A DNA stretch of 64,000 nt from Planctomycetota bacterium (GCA_019456145.1 VRUL01000006.1:1-64000); one strand, 5' to 3'; shown: positions 26,826 through 36,214, counted from the first letter of the stretch. Notes: generated by a model not told the origin, from the letters alone. Translations and numbers: made by a program.

Positions 26826-28202
26826 ATGTTATTTCACACCTGGCCGTTCGTTTTATTTTTCCTGATTGTGTATCCGATCTATCTGGCTCTCAAAGGCACC
26901 AGGTTTAGACTGCACTGGCTTTTAGCTGTCTCATATTTTTTCTACGCTTGTTTCAATCCTCTTTTTCTTATTCTGATAGCATATTCGACCATACTGGATT
27001 ACACAGTTGTTTCAGTTATGGAAAAAAGAGGTCGCTCAAAGTTATGGCTTTCCGTAAGCATTGTAAACAATCTCGGGTTGCTCAGCTTTTTCAAATACGC
27101 CGGCTTCATCACAGACAACCTCAACGTCCTCTTATCATCATTGAATATCCCATATGCCGTCCCCGTACCGGGCTTACTTTTACCTGTCGGCTTATCGTTT
27201 TACATCTTCCAGTCCATGAGCTACACCATCGATTACTACCGAGGCAGAATAGAAAGGGAAAGAAGCCTCTTAAGGTACGCTACCTTCGTCTCGCTTTTCC
27301 CTCGCCTGTTGGCCGGACCAATAGAACGGGCTGGAAACCTCCTCCCGCAGTTGCATAAGGAGCCCTCTGTCTCTATGCAGGATGTCTCTGATGGCTTTTC
27401 CCTCTTCATTGTCGGCCTATTCAAAAAAGTCGCCTTGGCTGACTACCTGGCTCTTTACGTTGACAAAGTATATTCTACTCCCGGCCAGTATCAGTCGCCC
27501 GCTTTGCTCCTGGCGACTTTCATGTTTTGTTGGCAGATTTATTTTGACTTCAGCGGCTACACGGACATGGCGCGGGGAGTCGCGCGCATGATGGGCTTTC
27601 GCCTGATGTTGAACTTCAATAATCCATATTTAGCAGCGAGCCTCGGTGATTTCTGGTCGAGATGGCACATCAGTCTTTCTTCCTGGTTCAAAGACTACGT
27701 CTATATTCCCTTGGGAGGCAACCGCAGGGGTAAATTTAACACTTACAGAAACATGTTTCTAACTATGGTGATTTCAGGATTATGGCATGGTGCCGCCTGG
27801 ACATTTATCATCTGGGGTGCAGTACACGCACTCGGCCGACTTTGCACGCGGGAGTTGGAAACAACTTCATTCTACAGGGAAAGAATGCCCAAAATCCTCA
27901 AACAAATATTAGTGTTTGCCTTTGTTACCTTTGCATGGATATTCTTCCGCGCCGAAGGCATCGGTGATGCATGGATCATTATAACCAGAATATTCACCTC
28001 CGGATTTGCAGATCCTCGTTGTCCGTTGCTGGCTTTGGTTTTTATTTTTGTTGTTTGGCTTTATCAGTTCGCTTATGAATCCAGTCTTAAATGGGTCCTT
28101 GAGATGCGAACTGTGCGCATAGGCGTAATTATTCTTATGGTTTTATACCTGGCCCTTTTTGCTCCTTCGAGTGGACAGCCGTTTATCTATTTACAGTTTT
28201 GA
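26826..28202 (+). CDS. MBOAT-family O-acyltransferase (AlgI-like)
   Basis: 458-residue polytopic membrane protein, 13 bp after the deacetylase-fusion gene. It carries the MBOAT signature: WQIYFDFSGYTDMARGVARMMG near residues 238-259, FWSRWHISLSSWFKDYVYIPLGG, and the catalytic His in GLWHGAAWTFIIWG. AlgI-type enzymes move acyl groups, usually acetyl, across the membrane onto exopolysaccharide or peptidoglycan together with an SGNH/AlgJ/AlgX partner. The next gene fits that partner role. Length matches the family. Confidence 0.92.
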   Translation: MLFHTWPFVLFFLIVYPIYLALKGTRFRLHWLLAVSYFFYACFNPLFLILIAYSTILDYTVVSVMEKRGRSKLWLSVSIVNNLGLLSFFKYAGFITDNLNVLLSSLNIPYAVPVPGLLLPVGLSFYIFQSMSYTIDYYRGRIERERSLLRYATFVSLFPRLLAGPIERAGNLLPQLHKEPSVSMQDVSDGFSLFIVGLFKKVALADYLALYVDKVYSTPGQYQSPALLLATFMFCWQIYFDFSGYTDMARGVARMMGFRLMLNFNNPYLAASLGDFWSRWHISLSSWFKDYVYIPLGGNRRGKFNTYRNMFLTMVISGLWHGAAWTFIIWGAVHALGRLCTRELETTSFYRERMPKILKQILVFAFVTFAWIFFRAEGIGDAWIIITRIFTSGFADPRCPLLALVFIFVVWLYQFAYESSLKWVLEMRTVRIGVIILMVLYLALFAPSSGQPFIYLQF

Positions 28203-28227
28203 GCGGTTGCCAAAGAGGTTGTACCTA

Positions 28228-29403
28228 ATGCAGAAAAAAAACATACATGGCGATGAGTGCTCGATGCCCGATGCTCGTAGAAGCGGAAAATCGAGAATCG
28301 AGGAAGTCCCTTTTAGTTCGAATTGTGTGCGATTATCGCCGTGCCAGTGGCTTATTGTCGCAATCATATTCTCAGCCGTTTTTTGTCTTGCGCCGACGCT
28401 TTGGGAGCGTGTGGAGAAGTTCGAGCCTGGGCCGGACTATCGCCTGCCATATGACCTGAGCAGCGACTACTGGCTCTACGAGCGATACTGCCGATGGGCC
28501 TGCTCACGGTATGAAACCCTGGTAGTGGGGGATTCGGTCGTATGGGGACATTTTGTGCCTGACGATAACACCTTGTCGCATCATCTCAATGACCTTGCCG
28601 GCCGACCTCAGTTCGCAAATCTCGGCGCCGACGGTACACACCCGGCCGCTTTAGAGGGATTACTGCGATACTACGCAACGGACATCTCAAACAAGAACGT
28701 TATTTTGCACTTGAATCCTTTATGGATGAGTTCCTCTAAGCACGATTTGCAATCCGAAAAAGAGTACCATTTTAATCATCCTGAACTCGTCCCCCAATTC
28801 ACACCGGCAATTCCATGTTACGGGGCTTCGTTTTCTAAAAGGCTCTCGGCAGTTGTAAAGCGCCGCGCCCCTTTCTTTAACTTCAGCTCACATCTGAACA
28901 TTACTTATTTCCAGAGCATGGACGTCCCCGCCTGGACCCTCGAACATCCCTACAAGAACCCTCTAAGCTTCGTCACCTTCCGCCTTCCAGCTTCGGATAA
29001 TTACGAGAGTCACAGAGGTATCGCTCGGCCCGGCAGGGGCCGGGGCCAAATCACACTCAAATGGGTCGAATTGGAAACGTCGCTGCAGTGGTTATTCTTC
29101 AAAAGGTCGGTAGAGTTGTTAAGGAAGAGAAACAACAGGGTATTCGTCCTCGTCGGCCCCTTTAATGAGCACAAACTTGACTCAGACAGTATTGATACCT
29201 ATCGAAAGATGCAGGCTGACATTGAAACCTGGCTCCGGCGAGAAAAAGTTCCATACTATATGCCTGTGGTATTACCCTCTCATTTGTACGTCGATGCCAG
29301 TCATTTGTTGAGCAGGGGGTATGCCGCGATTGCAAAGCAGCTATTTGAAAATGACTCTTTCGGGTCTGTTATATTGTCAATCGGCGAAAATAGAACGGAT
29401 TAA
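28228..29403 (+). CDS. SGNH-like membrane-anchored protein, probable MBOAT partner
   Basis: 391 residues from ATG 28228 (AGAGG nine bases upstream). One hydrophobic anchor lies at about 40-57 (WLIVAIIFSAVFCLAP). The periplasmic domain has VVGDSVVWG, matching SGNH block I with the nucleophile Ser, and a C-terminal DASHLLSRGY resembling the DxxH block. This is the layout of AlgJ/AlgX or PatB type proteins that complete O-acetylation by MBOAT enzymes. Overall sequence is divergent, so specificity is unknown. It starts 25 bp after the MBOAT stop and ends the operon. Confidence 0.75.
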   Translation: MQKKNIHGDECSMPDARRSGKSRIEEVPFSSNCVRLSPCQWLIVAIIFSAVFCLAPTLWERVEKFEPGPDYRLPYDLSSDYWLYERYCRWACSRYETLVVGDSVVWGHFVPDDNTLSHHLNDLAGRPQFANLGADGTHPAALEGLLRYYATDISNKNVILHLNPLWMSSSKHDLQSEKEYHFNHPELVPQFTPAIPCYGASFSKRLSAVVKRRAPFFNFSSHLNITYFQSMDVPAWTLEHPYKNPLSFVTFRLPASDNYESHRGIARPGRGRGQITLKWVELETSLQWLFFKRSVELLRKRNNRVFVLVGPFNEHKLDSDSIDTYRKMQADIETWLRREKVPYYMPVVLPSHLYVDASHLLSRGYAAIAKQLFENDSFGSVILSIGENRTD

Positions 29404-30086
29404 GGCTCAATTCCCTTAAATAAAAAATACCCCTACTAGGCAAGTACGAGATATTCCTTGTATTTCACTTTTTTTGTGTGTTTGAAATACTCGTCTGCTG
29501 CTTAGCAGGGGCAAAATAAAACTGTTAGCAGCTCTTTCCTTTATCCTTCTTAGCTTTCCCTTGCCTTGCCCGATTTACGATCTGACTTGTGTGCGATATT
29601 CTTAAGATAGACAAAAAAAGTTCAAACTAAAATGGCCCTATTGGTCATTTATCAGAGCCGCTTTTTTTCTTTGTTATATATAGCGCATCGGCAGATTCTG
29701 TTGTTGTCCTTGAACCTTTTTTTATGACCCCCTTAACGGATTATAACATGTGGTTAACACAGGCAAAAATGAAGCCGACATGATAACTTATCAGCCTTTC
29801 TATGTTACTCCAAATTTCCACATTGATAGTTTTTCTTTGTTCTTACAGCCATGCCAGCCCCCCCCTCTTAACCCCGATAATAAGAAATCTTCGGTTAAAA
29901 GTTTTTTTAGCCAGGCTGAAAATATATTGGTTTTTTTGCCTTCTCAATACACTAAGGCTCATTAAGGCTCATTGTGTGTGTCCGGAGAAGTCAGGTCAAC
30001 TCATTATGAGCCGGATATGATACGCCAATTGCCCGCATCTCAATAAGAGCGGGTTATTTGGATAGGCTCTAAGTCCGCAAGGCATC
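29404..30086. other. 683-bp AT-rich intergenic region
   Basis: Holds the hairpin at 29430-29511, a run of nine C residues around 29861, and a short direct repeat AAGGCTCATT near 29956-29975. No frame here has a credible start, ribosome site and motif. Confidence 0.5.
29430..29511. repeat. long imperfect hairpin after the MBOAT/SGNH operon
   Basis: About 82 bp. Outer arms start CCCCTACTAGGCA and end in its near complement TGCTTAGCAGGGG. An inner perfect stem GTATTTCA/TGAAATAC encloses a T-rich loop. It sits 27 bp past the last operon gene, so it may terminate transcription, or be a small mobile palindrome or structured RNA. Confidence 0.6.
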
Positions 30087-30644
30087 CTATTCGCTGAGCT
30101 TGACAGCCGTGCCGTAAACTAATAGTTCAGCGGCGCTGCCCACAACGCTCGTTGTCATATAGCGAACGTTGATTATCGCGTCCGCACCCATCTGACTGGC
30201 TTCGGCTGCCATCCTGTTGGTAGCTACTGTACGGGCCCTTCCCATCATTTCTGTATATTCAGTCAGTTCGCCGCCAAGTATCAACCTAACTATCGCCGAT
30301 AGGTCTTTGCCGAGCCAGATAGCAAATACTGTATGGCCCTGTACCAGACCCAGAATCTCACGTGTTTCTCGGCCAGGTATTTCTGTGGAATTCAACAGAA
30401 AAACTCCTGTTTCAGACTCGGTTGGCGGCAGCGGCTCTCTTGATGGTTTGGTTGTTCTTTGTTCAAGGGCCACTGTCAGCAGGACCACAAGGATACCGCC
30501 CAAAAGGCAGAAAATCGCTGTCCTCAGCCACCAGGGCACGACCGGATCATCGGCAACCATCACGTGCCACGGAACACCGGCAAATATTACAGTGAACAGA
30601 CCGAGCACAAACGCTAACGAACCAATTTGTCGTACTATTTTCAT
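30087..30644 (-). CDS. membrane-anchored YbjQ/DUF74 family protein
   Basis: 185 residues with an AAGGAGA site. Two hydrophobic segments at about 8-28 and 38-60 are followed, after a linker, by a complete YbjQ domain (PF01906): LNSTEIPGRETREILGLVQG, GGELTEYTEMMGRAR, and GADAIINVRYMTTSVVGSAAELLVYGTAV. YbjQ proteins form pentamers and were named for possible metal binding, but their role is unknown. The membrane anchor is an addition to the usual ~105-residue soluble form. It stands alone. Confidence 0.88.
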   Translation of the reverse strand: MKIVRQIGSLAFVLGLFTVIFAGVPWHVMVADDPVVPWWLRTAIFCLLGGILVVLLTVALEQRTTKPSREPLPPTESETGVFLLNSTEIPGRETREILGLVQGHTVFAIWLGKDLSAIVRLILGGELTEYTEMMGRARTVATNRMAAEASQMGADAIINVRYMTTSVVGSAAELLVYGTAVKLSE

Positions 30645-31072
30645 AATATCTCCTTTACTATGTTAAGCTCCCAATTATATTTGAAGATCATTTTTATTAT
30701 TTTACGACAAAGATTCATTCCCCAGCCAACTAAAATCCAAAATCTCAGATTACGTTACCCACCAACCGCGACCCTAAGCATTGCTTCGGTCCCGCTTATC
30801 CGACGGCATTGCTATAGATCAAAATCATGGGGATTAACAAATGGTCTTATACCAATTGTGATTAATAGCTGCGCTATTGTCATCTCGACCGGAGGTCAGA
30901 TGCAATCTGACCGAAGTGGAGAGAGCTATTAAAAACAGATTTCTCGACTCCGCTTCGCTGCGCTCGAAATGACCCTAATGTGCGCATTAACTAATCACAA
31001 GTGGTCTTAAGTGCCGTTCCGGGAACTTTATTCAGTCTGAGGTAAGATGCTAATCTCGCCGAGAAACAAGAT
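30645..31072. other. intergenic region with palindromic element
   Basis: Between the YbjQ gene and the end of the RNF operon. Most of it is the imperfect inverted repeat at 30852-31003; no gene is seen. Confidence 0.5.
30852..31003. repeat. 152-bp imperfect inverted-repeat element (MITE/REP-like)
   Basis: The left end (CCAATTGTGATTA then GTCATCTCGA) and right end (TCGAAATGAC then TAATCACAAGTGG) are near-perfect complements. Internal arms GGTCAGAT/ATCTGACC are centred near 30900. No open frame lies inside. The structure is that of a non-autonomous palindromic repeat, and the element is non-coding. Confidence 0.7.
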
Positions 31073-31930
31073 TTAAGAGATACTATTTACGGGTTGGGCG
31101 GTTTTGCCGACGTAGATAATTACCTTGGTCGGGCATTTGTTAATAGCGGTTTCCGTTTCCTCGTTCGGTGCGTATTTAACATAGTCCAGGTGCGCTAAGT
31201 TGTCCTCGACTCTGAATTGCTCACTCTTTTTCACACAGAGCCCGCAGCCGATACAACCGACTTTGCACATTCCACGAGTGCTCTTGCCCGTTTCTTTACT
31301 GCTGCACGCGACTGTCATCATTTTTTCACAACCAAAGGGAACCATTTCAATTAGATGGCGAGGACATGTTCGTGAACAGGCGCCGCAGCCCGTACATTTC
31401 TCATAGTCAACAGTGGCAAGACCGTCAACTGTATGCAGAGCGTCGAACTTACACGCTCTCGTACAGTCGCCGAAGCTAAGGCAGCCGAATTTGCACGCCT
31501 GAACATTGGCCAACGCATTTGCAGCCGTGCACGATTGTATCCCTTGATATTGTCCGTATACTGTTTTGTCGTTCTTATGGCCCCGACAGTGGATGATTGG
31601 TTTTTCCGAAGGGCCTGAATTGCTGATTTGAAGGTTAAGTATACCGGCAATGATCTCTGCGGTTTCTGGTCCACCCGGTGCGCAATTGCCTAATAGTTCG
31701 GGATTTGCTGAAACGGCTTTCGCGTATTGAGAGCAACCGGCAAAACCGCACGCACCACAGTCAATATTGGGTAAAGCCTCATGGATTTGCTCAATTTTCG
31801 GATCCACCTCGACCTTGAGCTTAACGCTGGCAATCAGAAGAACAACGGCAAAGCCGCTGCCTAAACTTAACATGGTCACACCGGCAGGCCACGCGCTGTT
31901 CCACAGTTGAAAAATATCAGCCAAAATCAT
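31073..31930 (-). CDS. rnfB: RNF complex subunit RnfB (electron-input ferredoxin-like subunit)
   Basis: 285 residues from ATG 31930, whose ATG overlaps the rnfA stop as ATGA, indicating coupled translation. N-terminal membrane anchor (about 8-30), then a 4Fe-4S cluster motif CGACGFAGC plus downstream Cys, then ferredoxin-like motifs including CTGCGACSRTCP and CIGCGLC. RnfB accepts electrons from ferredoxin and passes them into the complex that pumps Na+ or H+ while reducing NAD. It is the last gene of the operon here, as in many rnfCDGEAB clusters. Confidence 0.95.
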   Translation of the reverse strand: MILADIFQLWNSAWPAGVTMLSLGSGFAVVLLIASVKLKVEVDPKIEQIHEALPNIDCGACGFAGCSQYAKAVSANPELLGNCAPGGPETAEIIAGILNLQISNSGPSEKPIIHCRGHKNDKTVYGQYQGIQSCTAANALANVQACKFGCLSFGDCTRACKFDALHTVDGLATVDYEKCTGCGACSRTCPRHLIEMVPFGCEKMMTVACSSKETGKSTRGMCKVGCIGCGLCVKKSEQFRVEDNLAHLDYVKYAPNEETETAINKCPTKVIIYVGKTAQPVNSIS

Positions 31931-32517
31931 CTTATCATTCCCGCAAAACCCATAAAGGCTAAAGTAAGCAGACCAGCCGTAATCAACGTAATTGGCGCGC
32001 CCTTGAGGCACTCCGGCACGTCGACAAGATTCATGTTCTCACGGATACCCGCCATAATGCAGATGGCCATTGTAAAACCGATACCCGCGCCAAAGCTGAG
32101 CACCACTGCTTCGAGCAGATTGTCGATGCCCCACAGGTTGATAAACAGACACAATCCTAATATTGCACAATTCGTTGTAATGAGCGGCAAAAATATGCCA
32201 AAGCTCTCATAAAGACTCGGGAAAAATTTTCGCACATACATCTCAACAAGTTGAACCGCACCTGCAATAACCAAAATGAAGCAAATGTATCGCGTAACCT
32301 CCAGACCAAGTTCCATCAGGACCCAATTGTCAATCATCCACGTCAGCGTCCCGCTAAGTGTTACAACAAAGGTTACTGCCATACCCATACCGAAGGCCAT
32401 ATCGATTCGCCCCGATACACCAAGATAGGGACAGATCCCCAGAAACTTCGTGAGAACAAGGTTGTTCACTATCACGATGGATATGAAGCCGATAAGCAGA
32501 ATATTAAGCGTATCCAT
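31927..32517 (-). CDS. rnfA: RNF complex subunit RnfA
   Basis: 196-residue membrane protein with about six hydrophobic segments. It has the RnfA/NqrE signatures LTKFLGICPYLGVS near residue 22 and TTNCAILGLCLF near residue 114, whose cysteines ligate the intramembrane Fe-S cluster shared with RnfE. It starts 13 bp after rnfE and overlaps rnfB by four bases. Confidence 0.96.
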   Translation of the reverse strand: MDTLNILLIGFISIVIVNNLVLTKFLGICPYLGVSGRIDMAFGMGMAVTFVVTLSGTLTWMIDNWVLMELGLEVTRYICFILVIAGAVQLVEMYVRKFFPSLYESFGIFLPLITTNCAILGLCLFINLWGIDNLLEAVVLSFGAGIGFTMAICIMAGIRENMNLVDVPECLKGAPITLITAGLLTLAFMGFAGMIR

Positions 32518-32530
32518 TATTTCTGTCCTC

Positions 32531-33148
32531 TCAAGACTTCTTCCTGCTAACCACGTTCACAAGACCCAACATAAGCCCTAATGTTATAAACGCTCCCACA
32601 GGCATTCTCATAGCCGCCCACGGCACAAAACCGGTCGGTAATATTGGTGTTTCCCAAACTGCACCGGTTGACAGAATCTCTCTTATCCCTGCTAAAACGC
32701 ACAATGTTAATGTAAAGCCCACACCCATTCCAACAGCATCGACGATGCTTACAACCAGCCCGTTTTTACTCGCACATGCTTCGGCACGGCAAATGATAAT
32801 ACAGTTGACGATAATAAGCGGCACATACGGGCCAAGTGTCTCGCTCATTTCCGGCTGAAATGCCTTCAAAAACAAATCCGCTATAGTAACAAAAGTCGCT
32901 ATCGTCAGAGTAAACATCAGGATTCGAAGGTGCGGTTTAAGAAGATCACGCATCAGGCTGACCACGATGTTGCTGCACACCAAAACAAAGATGACACTAA
33001 TCCCCATAGTCAAAGCCGGCTTGACCGCCGCAGTAACAGCCAGAGTCGGACACATCCCAAGCAGAAGCCGAAACACCGGATTCTCACGCCATATGCCGGC
33101 CATAAATGTTTGGCCCAATATCGGGCTTTTTGTGCTCTCACTTGCCAT
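32531..33148 (-). CDS. rnfE: RNF complex subunit RnfE
   Basis: 205-residue membrane protein, homologous to NqrD. Signatures: NPVFRLLLGMCPTLAVT near residue 22 and VNCIIICRAEA near residue 114, carrying the two cysteines that pair with those of RnfA. The start overlaps the rnfG stop by one base (TAATG). Confidence 0.96.
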   Translation of the reverse strand: MASESTKSPILGQTFMAGIWRENPVFRLLLGMCPTLAVTAAVKPALTMGISVIFVLVCSNIVVSLMRDLLKPHLRILMFTLTIATFVTIADLFLKAFQPEMSETLGPYVPLIIVNCIIICRAEACASKNGLVVSIVDAVGMGVGFTLTLCVLAGIREILSTGAVWETPILPTGFVPWAAMRMPVGAFITLGLMLGLVNVVSRKKS

Positions 33149-33753
33149 TATTGGTTTAAACCTGCCGTTTGTAACTTCTCTTTTATTTTGCCAATATATG
33201 TATTGAAGATTTTGACCACGGCCTCACTGCTGACCGTCGCTCCGCTAATCGCCAAAACCTCACTGTCCTTCGCCTCACCTGCCTTGATAAGTTCAAGATT
33301 GCCTGCGGCAATGCCCTTGAATTGATCCCGGAACTTGTCTTCTTTGATTTTGTCACCGAAGCCGGGAGTCTCATTGCTTGAGAGGACATCAAAACCCAGG
33401 AATTTCTCACATTTGGAATCAACAGCTATCACAAGTTTAATCTTGTCGGCAAAGCCGGAGCCCACGGCAACAAATGCAAATCCGGCTGTTTTGCGCTGGA
33501 CGTCAAGGACTCGGTAAATATCTGTTTTAGTAATCTTGCCCCTGCCACCCGGTATATTCACATCCTGTATCACTATTTCAAAGTCGTTGGCATCGTTGAC
33601 CAGACCAACTATCAGTTCATTAAGTTTGTAAATTTCGTTTTGATGTATGCGCTCGGACCACGCCGCATTGGCTATCGCCAGCAATAGACCGAAACAGAAC
33701 GCCGAAATAATCAACAGCCAGCTTTGTTCGAGAAAGTATTTTATCTTAGACAC
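33148..33753 (-). CDS. rnfG: RNF complex subunit RnfG (covalent FMN subunit)
   Basis: 201 residues with an N-terminal membrane anchor (about 11-31) and a periplasmic FMN-binding domain. The flavinylation motif SGAT is at 170-173, with Thr173 the expected FMN attachment site used by ApbE. The Asp usually three residues before the Ser is replaced by Leu. GFAFVAVGSGF and ETPGFGDKI are typical RnfG/NqrC blocks. It overlaps rnfD by eight bases. Confidence 0.95.
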   Translation of the reverse strand: MSKIKYFLEQSWLLIISAFCFGLLLAIANAAWSERIHQNEIYKLNELIVGLVNDANDFEIVIQDVNIPGGRGKITKTDIYRVLDVQRKTAGFAFVAVGSGFADKIKLVIAVDSKCEKFLGFDVLSSNETPGFGDKIKEDKFRDQFKGIAAGNLELIKAGEAKDSEVLAISGATVSSEAVVKIFNTYIGKIKEKLQTAGLNQ

Positions 33754-34768
33754 CAGGCTTACCTCCTGCCGGTATACGCTTAAAAAGTCTGTCTATCAAA
33801 GGTGTAACCGCGTTCATTAAGAGGATAGAGTACATCACGCCTTCCGGATAACCTCCGATGACCCTTATAAGCATGGTTATTGTCCCTACCCCTATACCGA
33901 AAAGCCACATTCCTCTCCGCGTCAAAGGGGCCGTAACAGGGTCGGTAGCAATAAAGAAAACGCACAGCAGCATTCCACCGCTGCACAGGTGAGCAAGTGG
34001 CCGGATATAGGCTTCCGGATTTATTATATAAAGTACACCTGCAAAGACAAAAGTGGAGACCAATACAGCTAACGGGATATGAAAGCTTATCGTGCGTCGT
34101 ATCAGCAAATACAGGCACCCAATAAATAGTGCAATTGCGCTGGTCTCACCCAAACAGCCACCAACCTCACCTACGAACATTGCGTTCAACTGTTCATTGG
34201 CAACGCTGGCCGGCTCTTTTCGCTTTATCGCCATTTTGCTCCACGCCAAAGGTGTTGCCTGTGTCCGTGCGTCGATTTCGTTTTCTGCCGAAATTACGGG
34301 CATTGACGGATTGATTGTGGCCGGGACCGTCCACGTTGTCATCAACATTCCGAAAGAAGCCGCTAAAAAGGCTCTGCCGACCATCGCAGGATTAAAGATA
34401 TTGGCACCAAGACCACCAAAAACCATTTTGCCGATCGCCACCGCAAAAACGCTCCCGATTACTCCTGCCCAAACAGGAAAAGCCGGTGGAAGCGACAAAG
34501 CAAGGATAACACCCGTGACAACGGCACTGAAATCGCCAAGGGAACTCGGCTTTTTGCGGATTAGATTACACAGCCATTCCGTTGCAACGCACGAGATAAC
34601 ACACGTACTGACCAAAATAAGCGCATAAAAATGGAAGTAATAACCCGCTGCCGCCATAGCAGGAACCAGCCCGATTACAACGTCTATCATGACCTTGTGC
34701 GTCCAGAGAGGCCTGCTGATATGCGGTGCAGATGATACTGTTATATTGTAGTTTTGAGTATCGTCCAT
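33746..34768 (-). CDS. rnfD: RNF complex subunit RnfD (covalent FMN subunit)
   Basis: 340-residue polytopic membrane protein homologous to NqrB (N-terminal PHISRPLWTHKVMIDVVIGLVPA; central GGLGANIFNPAMVGRAF). The flavinylation segment reads DARTQATPLA, with Thr172 as the expected FMN acceptor. The usual S/T-G-A-T becomes T-Q-A-T, a Gly-to-Gln change at a normally conserved position. The C-terminal helices include FFIATDPVTAPLT. It lies 54 bp after rnfC. Confidence 0.95.
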   Translation of the reverse strand: MDDTQNYNITVSSAPHISRPLWTHKVMIDVVIGLVPAMAAAGYYFHFYALILVSTCVISCVATEWLCNLIRKKPSSLGDFSAVVTGVILALSLPPAFPVWAGVIGSVFAVAIGKMVFGGLGANIFNPAMVGRAFLAASFGMLMTTWTVPATINPSMPVISAENEIDARTQATPLAWSKMAIKRKEPASVANEQLNAMFVGEVGGCLGETSAIALFIGCLYLLIRRTISFHIPLAVLVSTFVFAGVLYIINPEAYIRPLAHLCSGGMLLCVFFIATDPVTAPLTRRGMWLFGIGVGTITMLIRVIGGYPEGVMYSILLMNAVTPLIDRLFKRIPAGGKPGV

Positions 34769-34822
34769 TTCGTATTCTGTATTGTGTATCTCGCTTTATG
34801 CTTCAAGAGATACGCTTTACAT

Positions 34823-36196
34823 TTATTTTCCCATCTTCTTCTTTTGCCGGGCAAGAAGCGTCTTGCCCGTCTTGATATATCCTGTAATTTCTATATTCGC
34901 CGGGCAAACATAACTGCAGCAGCCGCACTCGATACAGGCATTCATATAATAACTTTCTGCTACGTCTAACAGATTATATTTTACGGCATGGGAAATCTTT
35001 GTCGGGTTCAGATGTTCAGGACAGACTTCCAGGCATCTGCCGCAGTGAATACAAGGCGTTTGGCGCCCCGTAAATTTGGCCTCACTTATTTGTTTTACCG
35101 TTAGTACCGTTATGGCACCGCTGGTTTTGGTGATAGGTGTTGTCAAATCGGCAATTGCTATCCCCATCATTGGACCGCCAAGAATCACCCTTACAGCTTC
35201 TTCTTTGAGTCCTCCGCAGAATTCTATAAGCTCACTAACCGACGTCCCTATAGGAACATAATAATTGCCCGGTTTTCCGACTCCTTCTCCCGTAACCGTT
35301 ACAACCCTTCGAGTTAGAGGCAAGTCGCCGACCACTGCTTCGGTAATTGCCGCAGCCGTGGCAACGTTAAGCACAACAACACCTATCATCGGTGGAATCC
35401 CGCCCGTTGGCACTTGCTTCTTTAGAATCGCTCTTATAAGCTGCCTTTCACCGCCTTGAGGAAATTTTGTTTTGACAGGGACAACTTGAATCTCATCAAT
35501 GTTGGAGAAACTTCGCAATGTTTCGTTCATTGCCTCTATGGCTTTGGGCTTGTTATCTTCAATCCCGATGAATACCTCGGAACAGCCGGAAGCTCGTTTG
35601 GCAAGTAACATCCCGGCGATGATTTGCCTTGTCCACTCCAACATTATACGGTAGTCGCACGTTATATAAGGCTCGCATTCACAGCCGTTGATAATCAGTG
35701 TCTCTTTGGGAAGTCGCGGATCGGGTTCGATCTTTACCCTCGTAGGAAAACCTGCTCCCCCCATACCCACAATCCCTGACTGTCGGACTGAATCACATAT
35801 CTGTTCCGCTGAATAGTTGTTTGCGTCGAAATCATCGTCTAATTTAAAGGGCGTAAGCCTCGTCGGACTATTGGGGAATGCTTCTATAACTACTGCTTCG
35901 CTTCGACCTAAGACCGCGTGCGACCGCAGGGCGATTGCTTTTACTTTGCCGTTGATAGGCGAATGGATCGGCGCAGAAACAAATGCGTCAGAGTCACCGA
36001 TTTTTTGCTCCGCCTGGACCATATCTCCTTTTTTAACCAGCGGTCGGCAAACAGCACCGATATGCTGGCTCAGCATAATCGCAACTTCGGTGACGGCAGG
36101 GCCCGGCTCTATTTGGCTTTCAACGGTAAGCCCTTTGCTTTCCGATGGATGACTGCCACCCTTAAATGTAAGTCTGCTTTTAGTCTCAATTCTCAT
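34823..36196 (-). CDS. rnfC: RNF complex subunit RnfC (NADH-side subunit)
   Basis: 457 residues. FKGGSHPSESK near the start, GMGGAGFPTRVK near residue 146 (FMN/NADH-binding Rossmann region) and INGCECEPYITCDY follow the RnfC order. Two 4Fe-4S motifs lie near the C-terminus, CIHCGRCLEVCP and CIECGCCSYVCP. The long Lys/Ala tail of proteobacterial RnfC is absent, so the protein is the compact type. It catalyses NAD+/NADH exchange with the complex on the cytoplasmic face. Confidence 0.96.
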   Translation of the reverse strand: MRIETKSRLTFKGGSHPSESKGLTVESQIEPGPAVTEVAIMLSQHIGAVCRPLVKKGDMVQAEQKIGDSDAFVSAPIHSPINGKVKAIALRSHAVLGRSEAVVIEAFPNSPTRLTPFKLDDDFDANNYSAEQICDSVRQSGIVGMGGAGFPTRVKIEPDPRLPKETLIINGCECEPYITCDYRIMLEWTRQIIAGMLLAKRASGCSEVFIGIEDNKPKAIEAMNETLRSFSNIDEIQVVPVKTKFPQGGERQLIRAILKKQVPTGGIPPMIGVVVLNVATAAAITEAVVGDLPLTRRVVTVTGEGVGKPGNYYVPIGTSVSELIEFCGGLKEEAVRVILGGPMMGIAIADLTTPITKTSGAITVLTVKQISEAKFTGRQTPCIHCGRCLEVCPEHLNPTKISHAVKYNLLDVAESYYMNACIECGCCSYVCPANIEITGYIKTGKTLLARQKKKMGK

Positions 36197-36214
36197 ATTT
36201 GAAAAATGTGCGCT

